Shown here: piece by piece, positions 49,485 to 61,097 of the stretch
Numbering within the stretch: the stretch's first letter is position 1
Layout of the letters: the number at the start of each line of letters is the position of its first letter
Origin: Polytrichum commune
Taxonomy: Eukaryota > Streptophyta > Polytrichopsida > Polytrichales > Polytrichaceae
Direction of reading: 5' to 3'
Assembly (NCBI GenBank): GCA_950295325.1
Contig: OX485806.1
Location: 28,706,001-28,770,000, forward strand
DNA: 64,000 nucleotides
Notes under the pieces: model-generated
What the model saw: the letters and a program-made list of their open reading frames with translations, nothing else
The model's database searches: none
Told to the model about the DNA's origin: nothing
Translations under genes and position numbers: made by a program

Positions 49485-49718
49485 CTACATCGATTATCCC
49501 AATTAGTGCGTGTTATTATTTGGAGTTACGCAGTGCAATAGTGTCTTGATCATGAGTTCAAATTCTACTAACAAAAGTTCAATAGGTTATTCATACATTA
49601 TGGAACATACGTGACTTTGCTTGGTGAAAAAAAGAACATTCTCCTTGAATATATATAGCATTGCGTAACTTAAAATAATAACACACACTAATTGGGATAA
49701 TTAGTGTATTAGTCTTGT
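49485..49718. mobile_element. Small inverted-repeat MITE (~234 bp)
   Basis: ATTATCCCAATTAGTGCGTG and AACACACACTAATTGGGATA face each other, and the arms continue inward (GTTATTATTTGGAGTTACGC against GCGTAACTTAAAATAATAAC). Related by end words to 43006-43393. Confidence 0.72.
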
Positions 49719-51702
49719 GATTAACCCTCAAAGGACCAAGGAGCTCAACATGCGACCTATAGATACACACAATGTCTACAAAACTCACAAAGTCTGAAAT
49801 CCATGTTTCTTTTTTCCCACTTTTTATGGGTTTGGAAATTTAAATGATAAATGTTATATATCTTAAGAAGAGATTTAAGGAATACTAACTTGGGACATTG
49901 ATGACCATAATACTAAGTATGGAAACGTATCCAAGGGCACTCAACATGTGTATTTAAATCCATATCTTCAATAACACGAAAATGCTCAACCGGTTTAAAG
50001 TATACTTGAATTGTGAGTTAATATTACCTTGGGTCATCTTGACACAATCATCTCAAAGTTCAAATATGTAACTCAACATAGGTACGAGATGACCCTAAAC
50101 TACCATGTGATAACAAAGAGGTACCCGTTTCCAAATGGAGTGGTTGGTAGTTTGATTCCTGCAGTGAAATCTTCTCTCTACTTGACAGAAATAGAAAGAG
50201 AAAAAGAAAAAGAAACTAACTAACTAGGTAAGTTGAAAGCCAAGAGCTCACCCACCGAAAGGTAGGCAGTAAACTCCACCTTGCATCAAGAGGATTCTTG
50301 AGCAGGGTAAGACCAACATGCTCAAATTCACGTTGGACTGCCCAACATTGGTTATTTATTTATTTAATTTATAACTCAACATAAACGTTCTTATGCATGG
50401 AGAGACTCAAATTGATTGCTTGGACGCTTATGAATTAAATCTCAAGGACAACAAAGTCGATTGTGTGCGTTATCCTATCTACCATTCCAACGAACCCCCG
50501 TCATTGGTATTTCAAAATAACATTTCATTGTGTGTGGACTTGGAACTTACTTTACCTTTTAAAATGTAGGCTATTGCAAAGAAACAAATGAAGACAAGGT
50601 CATACATGATAAGAATGACTGAATGTCCTTTGGTTCTTCTTGAACATGGGCCACATATGTGACTCTCTATTTCAATACATATATATGTATGTGTTCAATG
50701 GAAAGAGTTTGAATTGATGAATGGATTGATTTGACATGGGGTCACTTTTAACACTTCAAATGAATTTGGCAATATATATTGTTCTCCCTCTTTATTAAGC
50801 CACATTTGGTTGCGCCCAAAAAGATTGTATTCTCGGTAATGTGATATTTTAACCTCAAATGTCGTCTATCGAGGTTTTTCAAGAAAAACATGGCATGTTT
50901 CAATGTAAAATGCAATTTGTATACATAATGAAGAGACATAAGTATGAATAGATATTTGTGTTGAAGAAACATGTTCATAACATTCCTCAACATTCCCATG
51001 CATGTTTCAAAGTACTAATCATATACAAACTTTTAAAAAGTGTTGGCCCCATCACTTGTGCTCATTAATTATCATCGTTGTAAATCAAGCTTAAAAATGT
51101 TGCATTATGAGTGTCATAGTCGTTGTGTGGATGTAATCAACATTAGTGAGTTTGGTCAATTCAAATGTGTTGCATAGTCAAGGTGTCGTAATGTGGAGGT
51201 TAGACTATAGTGCACACATGCATTTCTATGCATCTTAAAAACCCAAAGGGACCATGTTGATGTAAAAGAATCACATGACAAAAATATCGGTGGTCATGTC
51301 ACTTTTATGTAGAAAAAAAGAAAAGAAAAAAGAAGTCAATGTGTGCACATTGACTTGTGATGTCCATTCACCGTCTCTCAATTTTATGTATGCTTGGGAC
51401 ACAATTCATAACTTATGTGTTGTCACCAAAAACAAGTTATGATCTTGCTTCACCTCCAAGTGGGGGCTAATCCTGCACTAGGGGGGGGGGGTCACTCCTT
51501 TGTGTTCAATGATAAACCCAAAGGAAAAGAGATTTAACAAATTGCATTAGACCTAGTATATATCAATGGAACCACTAGCGAAACGCGCATAATGTAGAGT
51601 TGTTTTTTTCAATTTGGTTTCGACCAAATTGAAAACAATTGTAGAAGTATTGAAACAATTTCTTGATGGATGTCAATAACCACTTGAAGTATGACTTACA
51701 AC
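49719..51702. other. Intergenic, no gene seen
   Basis: AT-rich. GA/AAAG-rich simple sequence near 50195 and a poly-G run at about 51481-51490. No recognised frame. Confidence 0.45.
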
Positions 51703-52328
51703 CAGGGGCAGAGCTAGGATTTTGACCCGGGGGGGGGTTGACCTCAAAATATAGAAATATCCAATGTATATTTTATTTTCAATTTTCAATAGGTGGTTGA
51801 ATTTGATTATTTATTGAGAGATTTGGACTCATTGAATTGACATCCCCATAATTTTGTCGATAATGTCGTTAATATCCAAAGCTTTGGCAATGATCTTTTC
51901 GATATAGATGATCATCAAATCGACCATCCAATCATTGCCAATAGACATCACCAATCATGAGCAAATGTCCAATTTTCCTTCAATGCACTAATATAAAACA
52001 ATGCAAAAAATAACCCCTGTCAAATTTCCATTGTGGTTCTTTTGACCACCATGCTCTGTAGTCAGTAAACGACTATAGATTTTTGTTGGTTTCACCAACT
52101 AAAATTTCAGAAATTGGGGGGCATGTAGTATACCGTTGGAAAGGTCTTGAAAACACCTTTTCCAATGGTGTATTATACGTCCCAAAAAATTTAACATTGA
52201 AGTCACAAAACAAAAAAAAAACAAAAAATTGTAATCATTTTAGCATAGTTTTCTACTGCTAATGTCGGGCGGGAGGGAGGGGGGCAGGTGGACCCCCCCC
52301 CCCCGAACTACCCTTGGCTCCACCCCTA
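51703..52328. mobile_element. hAT-type MITE, 626 bp, perfect 8-bp duplication
   Basis: Starts CAGGGGCAGAGCTAGG and ends in the complement of TAGGGGTGGAGCCAAGG. It is flanked by CTTACAAC on both sides (51695-51702 and 52329-52336). Eight-bp duplications and CAGGGGCGGAGC-like ends are typical of hAT-derived elements. Poly-G and poly-C runs sit just inside the left and right ends, in mirror position. It contains a nested CACTA-like element (51986-52261). No transposase. Confidence 0.9.
51986..52261. mobile_element. CACTA-like MITE nested in the hAT MITE, ATG duplication
   Basis: Starts CACTAATATAAAACAATGC and ends TTTTCTACTGCTA, with ATG on both sides (51983-51985, 52262-52264). Internally it matches 54499-54807: ATAACC, TGGTTCTTTTGAC.A, CATG.T.TGTAGTC, AAACGACTA, GGAAAGGTCTTGAAAA.ACC and TAACATT.AAGTCACAAAAC. 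Confidence 0.82.
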
Positions 52329-53470
52329 CTTACAACATATGATTTTCAAGAATTCCAATTTACAATGCACTTCCACCTTTAAACATAGGGAAAACAAATG
52401 AAATCATCCTTTCCTACATTGGATGAAAATATTCATTAACAAAAAAAGGAAAAACTAAATCATATTCTATATATTATTGTTAAAATTATTATCATTATCA
52501 TCATCATCATCATAAAACTACTTATATGAATAAACACACATGTTATAGAATTTACGTACTTGGATTTAAGCTACATTATCTATCAGTATGCTATTTATAA
52601 ATGCTATGATATTATTGATAAACACAGTGAGGTCTTTAACATGTCTTTATATTTAGTCCAACCTCACTTCCACATATAATGTACCCTGAGCAGTTTCAAT
52701 GGAGATTATACTAGTTCATAAAACATCAAAGTCTACAAAAAGTATACTTCATGCCCCGATCACACCAAAATTTCCATCCCTTCCAGCTGTGAAATTGGTA
52801 GGGATTATGTTGAGAAATAGATGTTGGCCCATCACTTTTCACACTACTACAGCCGAATATGTCAACAAATGATGTTTGGATTAGTCGGTGTGATCAATCC
52901 CTCACTCTTTGCTTCACTCATCAATTATAGTTTTCAAACCTTATTTATTGGATATGTATGTAGGACAAAGGTTATGCATCAACTTCTTTGTTTCAAGAGC
53001 AAATTTCCTAACCACTTTGTGTTCACACTTGGATGTTATTTGTTCTTGTTGTTTTTGGTCTAGTTTATGTGGATGTTAACTATAGTTGTTCCCTAAAATG
53101 TATTGAAAAAAATCCAGTTAACTATAGTTATTTTGGCAATTTTGAATGATTTATTTTAAAATTTTCGGGTGATAAATGAGTAGCTTTAGTCCCTGACCCA
53201 CTTTTGAAAAGAAGGTGCACAAAATCCAAGAAAGGTTTGGTTATAAGTATAGTAAATAGCCATAGATTGGCATGAGCAAAGTGGACAACAACAATTGTAG
53301 TCTTTCATAGTAAAGGACAGAGCCTCACAGTTCTACAATTTTTTTGTTTACTAATCTGCAATCTATATGTGCTTGGAAATTGGGGTAGGGACCTTATAAG
53401 GTCACGTGCACATTGAGGAAGAAACTTCATTAAGGAATCTACAATGTCAATATAGTAGCCCTTGTGTTAA
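52329..53470. other. Intergenic, no gene seen
   Basis: AT-rich with an ATC microsatellite near 52490-52512. A short hydrophobic plus frame at 52821-53063 is not recognised and lacks context. Confidence 0.45.
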
Positions 53471-53688
53471 CTACACTAAACACGATATTTAGTGTCACTT
53501 ACTATTTGGAGTTACTCGTTCCTATATATTTTTAATGATTAAAGTAATAATTATACCGAGTAAAAATGTTAATGTTCTAGAATGTCCAAAGAACCAATTT
53601 GACATTTGTTGGTAAAAAACGAGATAAACTGTTGTAGCGTTGTGTAATTCCAAATAGGAAGTGTCACTAAATAACATATCTAGTGTAG
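53471..53688. mobile_element. Short inverted-repeat MITE (218 bp)
   Basis: Left CTACACTAAACACGATATTT and right, in complement, CTACACTAGATATGTTATTT continue into AGTGTCACTTACTATTTGG / AGTGACACTTCCTATTTGG, so the repeats exceed 40 bp with few differences. Family 6-like ends (compare 35639-36026). Confidence 0.8.
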
Positions 53689-54498
53689 TAGTTAGATGTC
53701 ACTTATTTTCCTTGGATATTTCATTGCTTCTTGCATGCCACTAGTTTCTTTGAAAATTTATAGTCACATTCTTGGAATTTATTATCACTTTCTTGAAGAC
53801 AACGTACGTGTACAAGGGCAAGGAAAGACACGAAGAATATGCAATGTAGGAAGGAAAGGAGAAAAAGGGATAGAAGAAAGATAATAAAGAAAATAGAAGT
53901 AACATCAAGGTTTAGTTTATACACCAACGTGAATGGGAGCATGTTCTTCCATGCCATGGTCATGTTCAGAAGAAAGATAACCATAAGGAACATGAGAAAA
54001 AAGAAGGAAGGAAGGCAACAATAGGAGAGAGAGAGATTGTTATCCCATAGCGATTTGAGCAAATTGTTGTTGGGTGATTTGCTTATTTTCAAGATTCCAT
54101 TTTGACAAATAGAACATTATGTTGTATTCTTACTTTCTATAAATAATTTATTTTTAGTAAAATTATATTTAAATTTCCATAATCCCCAAATAATATAATC
54201 AACCCCAAAACCGCAATGGTGTCGTGGTACTTGTTGTGGTAGGCTATATGTACCCATATTTATGATGATGTGGCACATGTACAAGAAGAAGAAGAAGTCT
54301 TGAAATATGTACGAGATATTAGAAACGGTGTTTGCTAATGTGAGGTGTGGTAAATGAAAAAGCAAATAAGTAGATGTGAGGTGAATAACATATTTATGTA
54401 CTCTAGATTCTTGACATGTTTGATTGAACCATTTATGCAAAAAATGGATTCAAGAACTAAGATGAGGACATGATCCAATATAATTTTTTTGTAGCAAT
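53689..54498. other. Intergenic, no gene seen
   Basis: AG-rich simple sequence from 53840 to 54035. Frames there are lysine/arginine-rich low complexity and are not accepted as genes. Confidence 0.45.
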
Positions 54499-54807
54499 CA
54501 CTAGTAGAAAATCATGCCAAAAATAACCACATCTGTAATCGGTCGTGGTTCTTTTGACTAGCATGATTTGCAGTCGCTAAACGACTACAATTTTATTTTT
54601 ATGGTTTACTAACTGAAATTCTACGAATTTGGGGCCATGTAATACATTTTTGGAAAGGTCTTGAAAATACCTTTGCGACGGTATATTACACGCTTCAAAA
54701 ACTTTAACATTATAGTCACAAAACGGGAAAAAAGAAGCATTTGTAGTCGTTTAACGACTGCAACTGATCTTAGCTGCAGTTCTTTTTGACATAACTTTCT
54801 ACCAGTG
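54499..54807. mobile_element. CACTA-like MITE, 309 bp, AAT duplication
   Basis: Starts CACTAGTAGAAAATCATGCC and ends in the complement of CACTGGTAGAAAGTTATGTC, flanked by AAT (54496-54498, 54808-54810). The 3-bp duplication and CACTA-like terminus fit CACTA/EnSpm. Internal inverted words CGTTTAACGACTGCA and GCAGTCGCTAAACGACTA could form a hairpin. Sister to 51986-52261. Confidence 0.87.
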
Positions 54808-54810
54808 AAT

Positions 54811-55300
54811 ACAAAATCCCAACCAAGTATTTGTTTGTTTGATATTTGTCCGGTGCTTGTTGTTGACCCCTCTCCTCACAATGTTTCAATAATTGCCCAA
54901 GATTTATTTTAAACGTGCATTTGCCAATAACTAAGATTGAAGTAAGTTTTGGACAAAACATTTGCTCTAGAAGATCAATGTAAACGAGGGTTTTGTTTGT
55001 GTTGTTAGACATACACATTGCAGAACAATCATTTGGGGAAAGAAAACTAGAATCGTGTGTCCAAAAATCCTAACTATGTATATACTATGAGAAACAATTT
55101 GGTCAACCCACCACTTTAGAAATGCATTTTCACAACTAACACAATGTACATGCGACAAAAAACCATCTAAACTACAACACGGGACACTCTTCACATCTCA
55201 AGCTACCTCGTATTACTTATACCAATAACATGCCGATGAAAATTACATGTACAACAATTCCTTAATGTTTGTAATTTATGCATTCGTCTAGATGCAACTT
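54811..55300. other. Intergenic spacer, no gene seen
   Basis: AT-rich, no recognised frame or repeat. Confidence 0.4.
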
Positions 55301-55457
55301 TAGCCATGCATACTTATAGGTACGGGCCACCAATGAATGGTTTTAACCAACAGGGGCCTCTTTTAGAGTTGGTTTAGCCAGTGAGAGTCGTTGGATGTAA
55401 CTAGTGCTAGTAGGAACCGTTCATTGGTGGCCCGCATCAGTAAGTGTGTGTGGGCTA
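55301..55457. mobile_element. MITE family 2, copy 3
   Basis: Shares TTTTAGAGTTGGTTTAGCCA, GTGAGAG.C.TTGGATG.AACTAGTGCT, AGTAGGAACCGTTCA and terminal TAAGTGTGTGTGGGCTA with 4206-4363. TAA follows it. The left end is diverged. Confidence 0.8.
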
Positions 55458-56219
55458 TAACACTTGTTTCATTGGTGGCAGTGTCTAGATTTTTCCACAT
55501 GAATGGTTACCTCGTTGAATTATACAACTTTTAACTAACACGTAACCCTTCTCAAAGTATGAATCTACAAGTAAAGGCTACATTTGTAATTAGAGAAATC
55601 GTATTTGTTTGCAAAGACACGTGTCCCCCCCCCCCCCCCCCGATTCAAGCTACAACTAGTCAAGAAAGTTACAAATGTCCGAGAGTTGCAAGAGGCATCT
55701 AATATATAATGAAGCATGTGGCCAACAATAAGGCTGTCACCTTTGGACCATTCCTCCTCGGGGGGTGAGCTCTTCATTGGAAACCTAAATGATGTGCGTA
55801 GGCCACTATGAGATTAAACCTCTTACATACGAGAAGTTTCTAGAAAAAAACAAATGCATACGTACTAATGACATGTTATAAAACCGGCTCATGTATTTAT
55901 ACTAGACTTTTCAATTTAATGTGATATATGTCTCGAATACATATACAAACTATAAACCATGGATTAAAATAGCCTTTATTACTTATCAATTCGACTCTCA
56001 GTTTCTAGTCAGAAAGTCATATAAAATCTTTTAAAAATAAAATTTATGAACTTTGACGTGGTTGGAACCCTTTGTTTGCCTATGATTTGAGTACATAAAC
56101 AAGCTAGAGACATGATATACATTTTTCTTTTTCTTTTTTCCCCAAGTTATAGAACTAACATTTTACCCAAGCAAAGCAAAGGTCACGTGGTTATGAATAT
56201 GATATTCCTTGGGATCTTA
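55458..56219. other. Intergenic spacer, no gene seen
   Basis: A poly-C run lies at about 55626-55641. No recognised frame. Confidence 0.4.
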
Positions 56220-56594
56220 GGGCCACTTCACACACGAGACTAAGAGCCCGTGACCATCACACTTCAAGCACTCTCATTGGTGGAAAAGCGGAGCCGGTCC
56301 AAGTTTGCTTCACATTACGCTTGAGGGACCAACGGAGTATGTGAATGCAAGATGGATGTAAAGTCTACATGGATTCCTACATGGCATCGAATGGATCGTG
56401 TTTCATGGTCACTTCAATTATTTTCAAAAACCATCTCTTGGAAGTAAGCCTAACACAAAACCGGGAGATCATGACACTCCGAATGCTCATAACCGTTGAT
56501 TTATTCTATTTTATCATGTGTGAAGACCCACATCAATAGAAATTCATTGAAATAACATTTGGTTGAGAGCCCGGTCACATACGGCTTCACACTA

Positions 56595-57953
56595 CAGTCT
56601 AACCTCGTTAGTATGACAATCGTTTATACGACACCCTCGATATTGTGACATGTTTTTGCACGACTAAACTTTTTAGTTCAAAACTCCCTCTTCTATATGA
56701 CTACGACACTCAATAATACGACATTTAGAAATTCCATTTTGTCATGTCAAACACGGAATTAATTCTAAAATTCCTTTCATCCATGTTATGTACATCTAGT
56801 ATTCATCCGTTTTTACTTGGGAACTACTTGAGAACTTCGCTTATCATTGGGAACTTAATGATAATTAGGGTTATTGGTGTACAATGGACTTGGTTAGGGT
56901 ATCTAAAATTGAAAGGTGATTATGATTTTGGATAATGCATCTTCACATGTTGTTAGCTCTGCCAAAGTTGGTAAATCTCGTGGTGTTACAACCTTGGAAT
57001 TGAACAACATGACTTTGGTATTTCTTCCTCCCAAAGTTACAAGCGTAGTTCAACCTTTGGGTCAGGGTATAATAGCATCTTTCAAAATTCAATACAAGAA
57101 GAAACTTTTATTGCGGGTTTTGTCACAATATGATGATGCTACATTGAAGGACTTAAAGAAGGTGGTGCCCAACATCAAACATGTTATCATGTGGAGTTAT
57201 GGAGTGTGAAGTGAGTTGGATGCACAAATAGTTAGGAATTGTTGGAGGATGGCACGTATATTACCTGCAACATGGAATGTTGACTTTGCCCTAGTTGATG
57301 AAAGGGGAAGAATAAAATGCAAGAAGAATCAGATGAACTTGGTGCTATGATTTCAAAGTTGCGATTGGGTGATGATGAGATGCCAATCGAGACTTACATT
57401 TAGATGGAAGGGGAAGAGAATAGTGAGCTAGAATTGGGTACTAATGAGTTGGTGGATGTTGCTTTGAGAATCAATTATGCACAAGGCTTTGATCTTAATG
57501 TTGATATGTATTTAATAAATGTGGATGATGTTACTCCACCTACAATATAGCGTAGTGATGCTAAACGTCGTGCATCATTGTTGTCTAATTTCTTATTAGA
57601 CAACTCTTTACATTTTGTTGTTAATGAAATTATTAGTTTTCAAAAGCTAGTAGGGAATTTAGATAAGATGATAGTTGCTAACTTAGGTAGACAACACCAA
57701 AGATCTTTGAACTCTTATTTCAAGAGTTCTTGAAAGTATTTGTAGTTGTTTGGAGTTATGAATTATTATATCATACACTCTATATTGCTCAAACTTGTTA
57801 TACATGTTTTTAAGCTCATATTGCTTATGTTTTTGTATTCCCTCGATAGTACGATAATTTTATGACATTTGTCATATTAACGAGAAGACGACACCTCAAT
57901 AATACGACCCTTTTTGCGTTTCCCAAACCTGTCATACTAAAGAGGGAGAATAA
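56595..57953 (+). mobile_element. pogo-like DNA transposon nested in MITE family 1, TA duplication
   Basis: The 1359-bp element starts CAGTCTAACCTCGTTAGTAT and ends in the complement of TTATTCTCCCTCTTTAGTAT. TA flanks it at 56593-56594 and 57954-57955, and the interrupted MITE rejoins perfectly. A transposase remnant lies at 56922-57736. The ends are more diverged than those of the 37073-38501 element. Confidence 0.9.
56922..57736 (+). pseudogene. pogo-type transposase remnant, broken
   Basis: Reads MILDNASSH, FLPPKVTSVVQPLGQGIIASFK and YKKKLLLRVL, homologous to 37416-38276. The third catalytic Asp is replaced by Gly (PLGQG rather than PLDQG). The frame stops at 57207-57209, and homology continues in the same frame and then shifted (NCWRMARILPATWN, and a C-terminal QRSLNSYFKSS at 57698-57733). 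QRSLNSYF keeps the PIP-box pattern. Like its relative it lacks the N-terminal DNA-binding half. It cannot be active. Confidence 0.85.
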
Positions 57954-58081
57954 TACACTTGAGGATCTGTGACCAAACTACAATATTTTGGAGGTGTGTT
58001 GGGATGGCCTTCGGACACTTTGTTTTGGGCTCTCACAATTTCATGGTCACGGCTCTTGGCTCGTGTGTGAAGTGGGCCTTA

Positions 58082-59190
58082 AACCCCATAAAGGTTAAGG
58101 GCTAACCCTTGTTGGACGAGTCAACCAATGTAGGTTGCATCTACATCCTTGATGACACTTACAACAATTTGAGTCTCTTTTACCACAAACTATTAAAGTC
58201 ACATTGAACCGATGTCAAACAACTTTATATGCACTTTGAAGTACTCAAACATCAAATCTACTTCTCGTTGCATAACTTATTACTAAGTTAGTGTAATTTG
58301 TTGTACTCATAGCATTCACCAATCAAAACATGTTTCAAATAATTTGATTAAGTACGAATTATTAGAATATCTCAAAAAAAACACCTCTAAATTGATTTAG
58401 TGAGAATAATCAACACCATATGTTTATAGCAACTTTGCCTAATATTTGATTTAAGCCACCAATATAATTAGGCAAACATGAAAATAATATACTAGAATAA
58501 TCACACAATTTCAAAATACAATTGAAATAAGTTAGGCGTTCATCCAAGTTTCTCCTATGATTTATGGACGACTGTTGCTAATTACATCTAAGCATGCCGA
58601 TGTACCCTAAACCCTTACCTTCACCTTCACCTTCACCTTCGAAGCTCCCATTGATCACTCTAAACTCTTACATGACATGGTTTGTTATGTGTGAGAGATA
58701 TGCTACATTTGTGAAAGATTGTGGGTTAGGAGTGTTAAAATTGCCAAAAAAAAGACTTACATAAGACTTTGTAATGTATGTTTAAACCTATTGATACCTA
58801 ATTTATCAAGTTATAACACATTTAGGTTGAGCTTTTGTGATTTGGACATTAATATGATTTCTTTTAAATTAAACAAGAAAACCATGTCAATAAATTCTTA
58901 GAAATTTTGGCACCCATTCTATTCATATTATTTCTTACAAAAGATGCTACGAAACTCGTTTTGATTCCAATCGTATCATAGATGTAGCCTAAAAATCATA
59001 TGAACAACTTTCCATTATATGTCAACTCCAAAGTAGAAATCCAAGTCATACTTTATAGACGTCTTTGACATAAAGATATATCCCCACTTCTTTAAGGGGG
59101 GTGAAGGGATAAAACTATTCCTAGATGCTAGGTTAGGAACAAATCTACTTTATGGGCTGATACGTAATGTCCGGTGGAGATAGATTTAGG
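58082..59190. other. Intergenic, upstream region of RPL15
   Basis: AT-rich. CACCTT repeats (CACCTTCACCTTCACCTTC) lie at 58618-58638. No gene is recognised. The last 100 bp presumably include the RPL15 promoter. Confidence 0.45.
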
Positions 59191-59200
59191 TGTGGAGAGA

Positions 59201-59209
59201 TTAGGGTTT
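59201..59209 (-). promoter_or_regulatory. Telo-box upstream of RPL15
   Basis: TTAGGGTTT, the reverse form of the telo-box AAACCCTAA, lies about 110 bp before the RPL15 ATG. It is typical of plant ribosomal-protein promoters. The surrounding GGCGCGGGGACCGCGGCGGC is a GC-rich leader, unlike the AT-rich flank. Confidence 0.6.
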
Positions 59210-59319
59210 GGCGCGGGGACCGCGGCGGCTCCTTCATGTTGCAGAGACAGCTTTGCTAGTTCGCTCTTTTGGTTCTCCTCTGCAACCGTTGCTCTCTGCT
59301 GCGGCCACGGTCCGTCACC

Positions 59320-61097
59320 ATGGGTAAGAAATTTACGAACTCTTTTCCAATCGTTCAATGCCTTCTCTTCATGGTATTCCCTTTTGTCACGAATATCTGT
59401 TGCCTACGGTGATCAATCCTGGGGTTTGGTCTAGGGTTTGTCACAATTTGCTTGTGAATTTTGGCAATGGCTTGGAGGTTGTCTGTTCTGTGACGGGTTT
59501 ACGTGTGACGAGGCAATCCTGATTTAGGAGGTTAGATTTATGTATGTGTTTTTGTCATGTCTTCATGTTGTTGTCTCTTGTCACGAAAATTTTCACCGTA
59601 TGCAGCGTAAGGTGATCAAGTTCTGGACGCAGGCTTTTGGTTTAGGTCGACTTTCACATGTGTATGTGCATTGTGGTGGCGGTGGTTTGTTTATGTGTGG
59701 GGAGGGAATCCTTATTTGGGAGGTTGGATTTGTGCATGTGTTTCTTTTTCCAGGTGCGTACAAGTACGTCGAGGAGCTATGGAGGAAGAAGCAGTCTGAT
59801 GTGCTGCGCTTTTTGCTGCGTGTGCGTTGCTGGGAGTACAGGCAGCTTCCCGGCATTGTTCGTATTACTCGCCCTACCCGACCCGACAAGGCCCGCCGCC
59901 TAGGTTACAAGGCCAAGCAGGTGAGTTATGTTATTCCTTATATGGGGCGACTTCTCTTCTAGCATCATTTCTCTCGGTCGAACCGTCGAGTCGTTGTACT
60001 TCATGGTCTCAGAATCTTTGGTGGGATTCGTTCTGTTCCCATTCTTCCTTGCATCACTGTTTGCACGGAGTTCTCCAAAACGTGTATCATGTGGATGTGA
60101 GGCTAAAGAATAGGAACGAACAAGGATAGGCATTTCACTGAGAATGCTGTTGTATCATTGCATCCAAGTTTCCTTAGGAGCCTGTTCGTGAGTCCTAGGT
60201 GGACTTGACGTATCAGAAGCAACAAGGTTTGCATACTTTTTGCTTTTCATCAACTTTAAGTCGTCTTCTCACAAATGTCGCGTCTTCTAGGGTTATGTCG
60301 TATACCGTATTCGAGTGCGCCGAGGTGGCAGGAAGAGACCAGTGGCTAAGGGTATTGTTTACGGAAAGCCAAAGAACCAGGGTATTACCCAACTCAAGTT
60401 CCAGAGGAATCTGCGATCAGTTGCAGAGGAGCGAGCAGGGCGCAAGCTTGGAGGTCTCAGAGTTCTGAACTCGTACTGGATCAACCAGGTTTGTACCCTT
60501 TGCCTACCAGGTCGTTTTTGATGACCAGAATCTCTCAGGGTTTAAAGCATACGTGGCTTGTTGCTTCTGTACATGACGCGAGTGTTCACTACATTGGCAT
60601 CTCTGGTATTAGTTCTGTCGGGGAGATAATTTGCAGGTAACTTCAATTTGTTCATTTAGGCCTGCATCAACGCCCTGGCATGTTATGTAGTTGTAGATAA
60701 TATTTTGTGATTCACGTAGTCCTTCGTGGTGGTGTGAATAAGTGACATGTAAGGCACAATTTTCTCCCATGTTCTGCCTCATATACACCTGTGGTTTTAA
60801 TTCCTACATGAACAAGAATTGGTCTTCATCTTTCAGTTTGATGTCTTTCAGGACTCAACCTACAAGTATTTTGAGATCATTTTGGTGGACCCAGCACATA
60901 CCGTCATCCGCAAGGACCCTCGAATCAACTGGATTGTGAACCCTGTGCACAAGCACCGTGAACTGCGTGGACTAACCTCCGCAGGAAAGAAATACAGAGG
61001 TCTCCGTGGTAGAGGACACTTGTACACGAAGGCTCGTCCTTCAATTCGTGCTACATGGAAGAGAAACAACACTCTGTCTCTCAAGCGCTATCGATGA
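59320..61097 (+). CDS. RPL15: 60S ribosomal protein L15 (eL15), complete, four exons
   Basis: Structural protein of the large ribosomal subunit. Coding exons are 59320-59323, 59754-59920, 60291-60488 and 60852-61097 with GT-AG borders, giving 204 residues, the exact family length. Exon 1 carries only the ATG and one base of Gly2 (CACCATGG then GTAAG), a start-codon/intron arrangement common in ribosomal-protein genes. The protein begins [17 protein letters not shown] and continues [75 protein letters not shown] and ends in NTLSLKRYR. No disruption is seen. The telo-box and GC-rich leader upstream fit a highly expressed translation gene. Confidence 0.98.

Larger units (their letters stand above)
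56220..58078 (+). mobile_element. MITE family 1, copy D, split by a pogo element, TTA duplication
   Basis: Starts GGGCCACTTCACACACGAGA and ends GTGTGTGAAGTGGGCC, flanked by TTA (56217-56219, 58079-58081). Removing the 1359-bp pogo insertion and one TA leaves 498 bp, matching copy A. The insertion falls in CTTCACACTACACTTGAGG, which is intact in copy A. The TTA duplication supports PIF/Harbinger-type mobilisation of family 1. Confidence 0.9.

Noticed and set aside
52821-53063. Hydrophobic 80-residue frame, possible membrane protein
   Set aside because: Short, AT-rich, no homolog recognised, no splice context.
58618-58638. CACCTT repeat as a regulatory element of RPL15
   Set aside because: A simple microsatellite about 700 bp upstream with nothing to indicate function.
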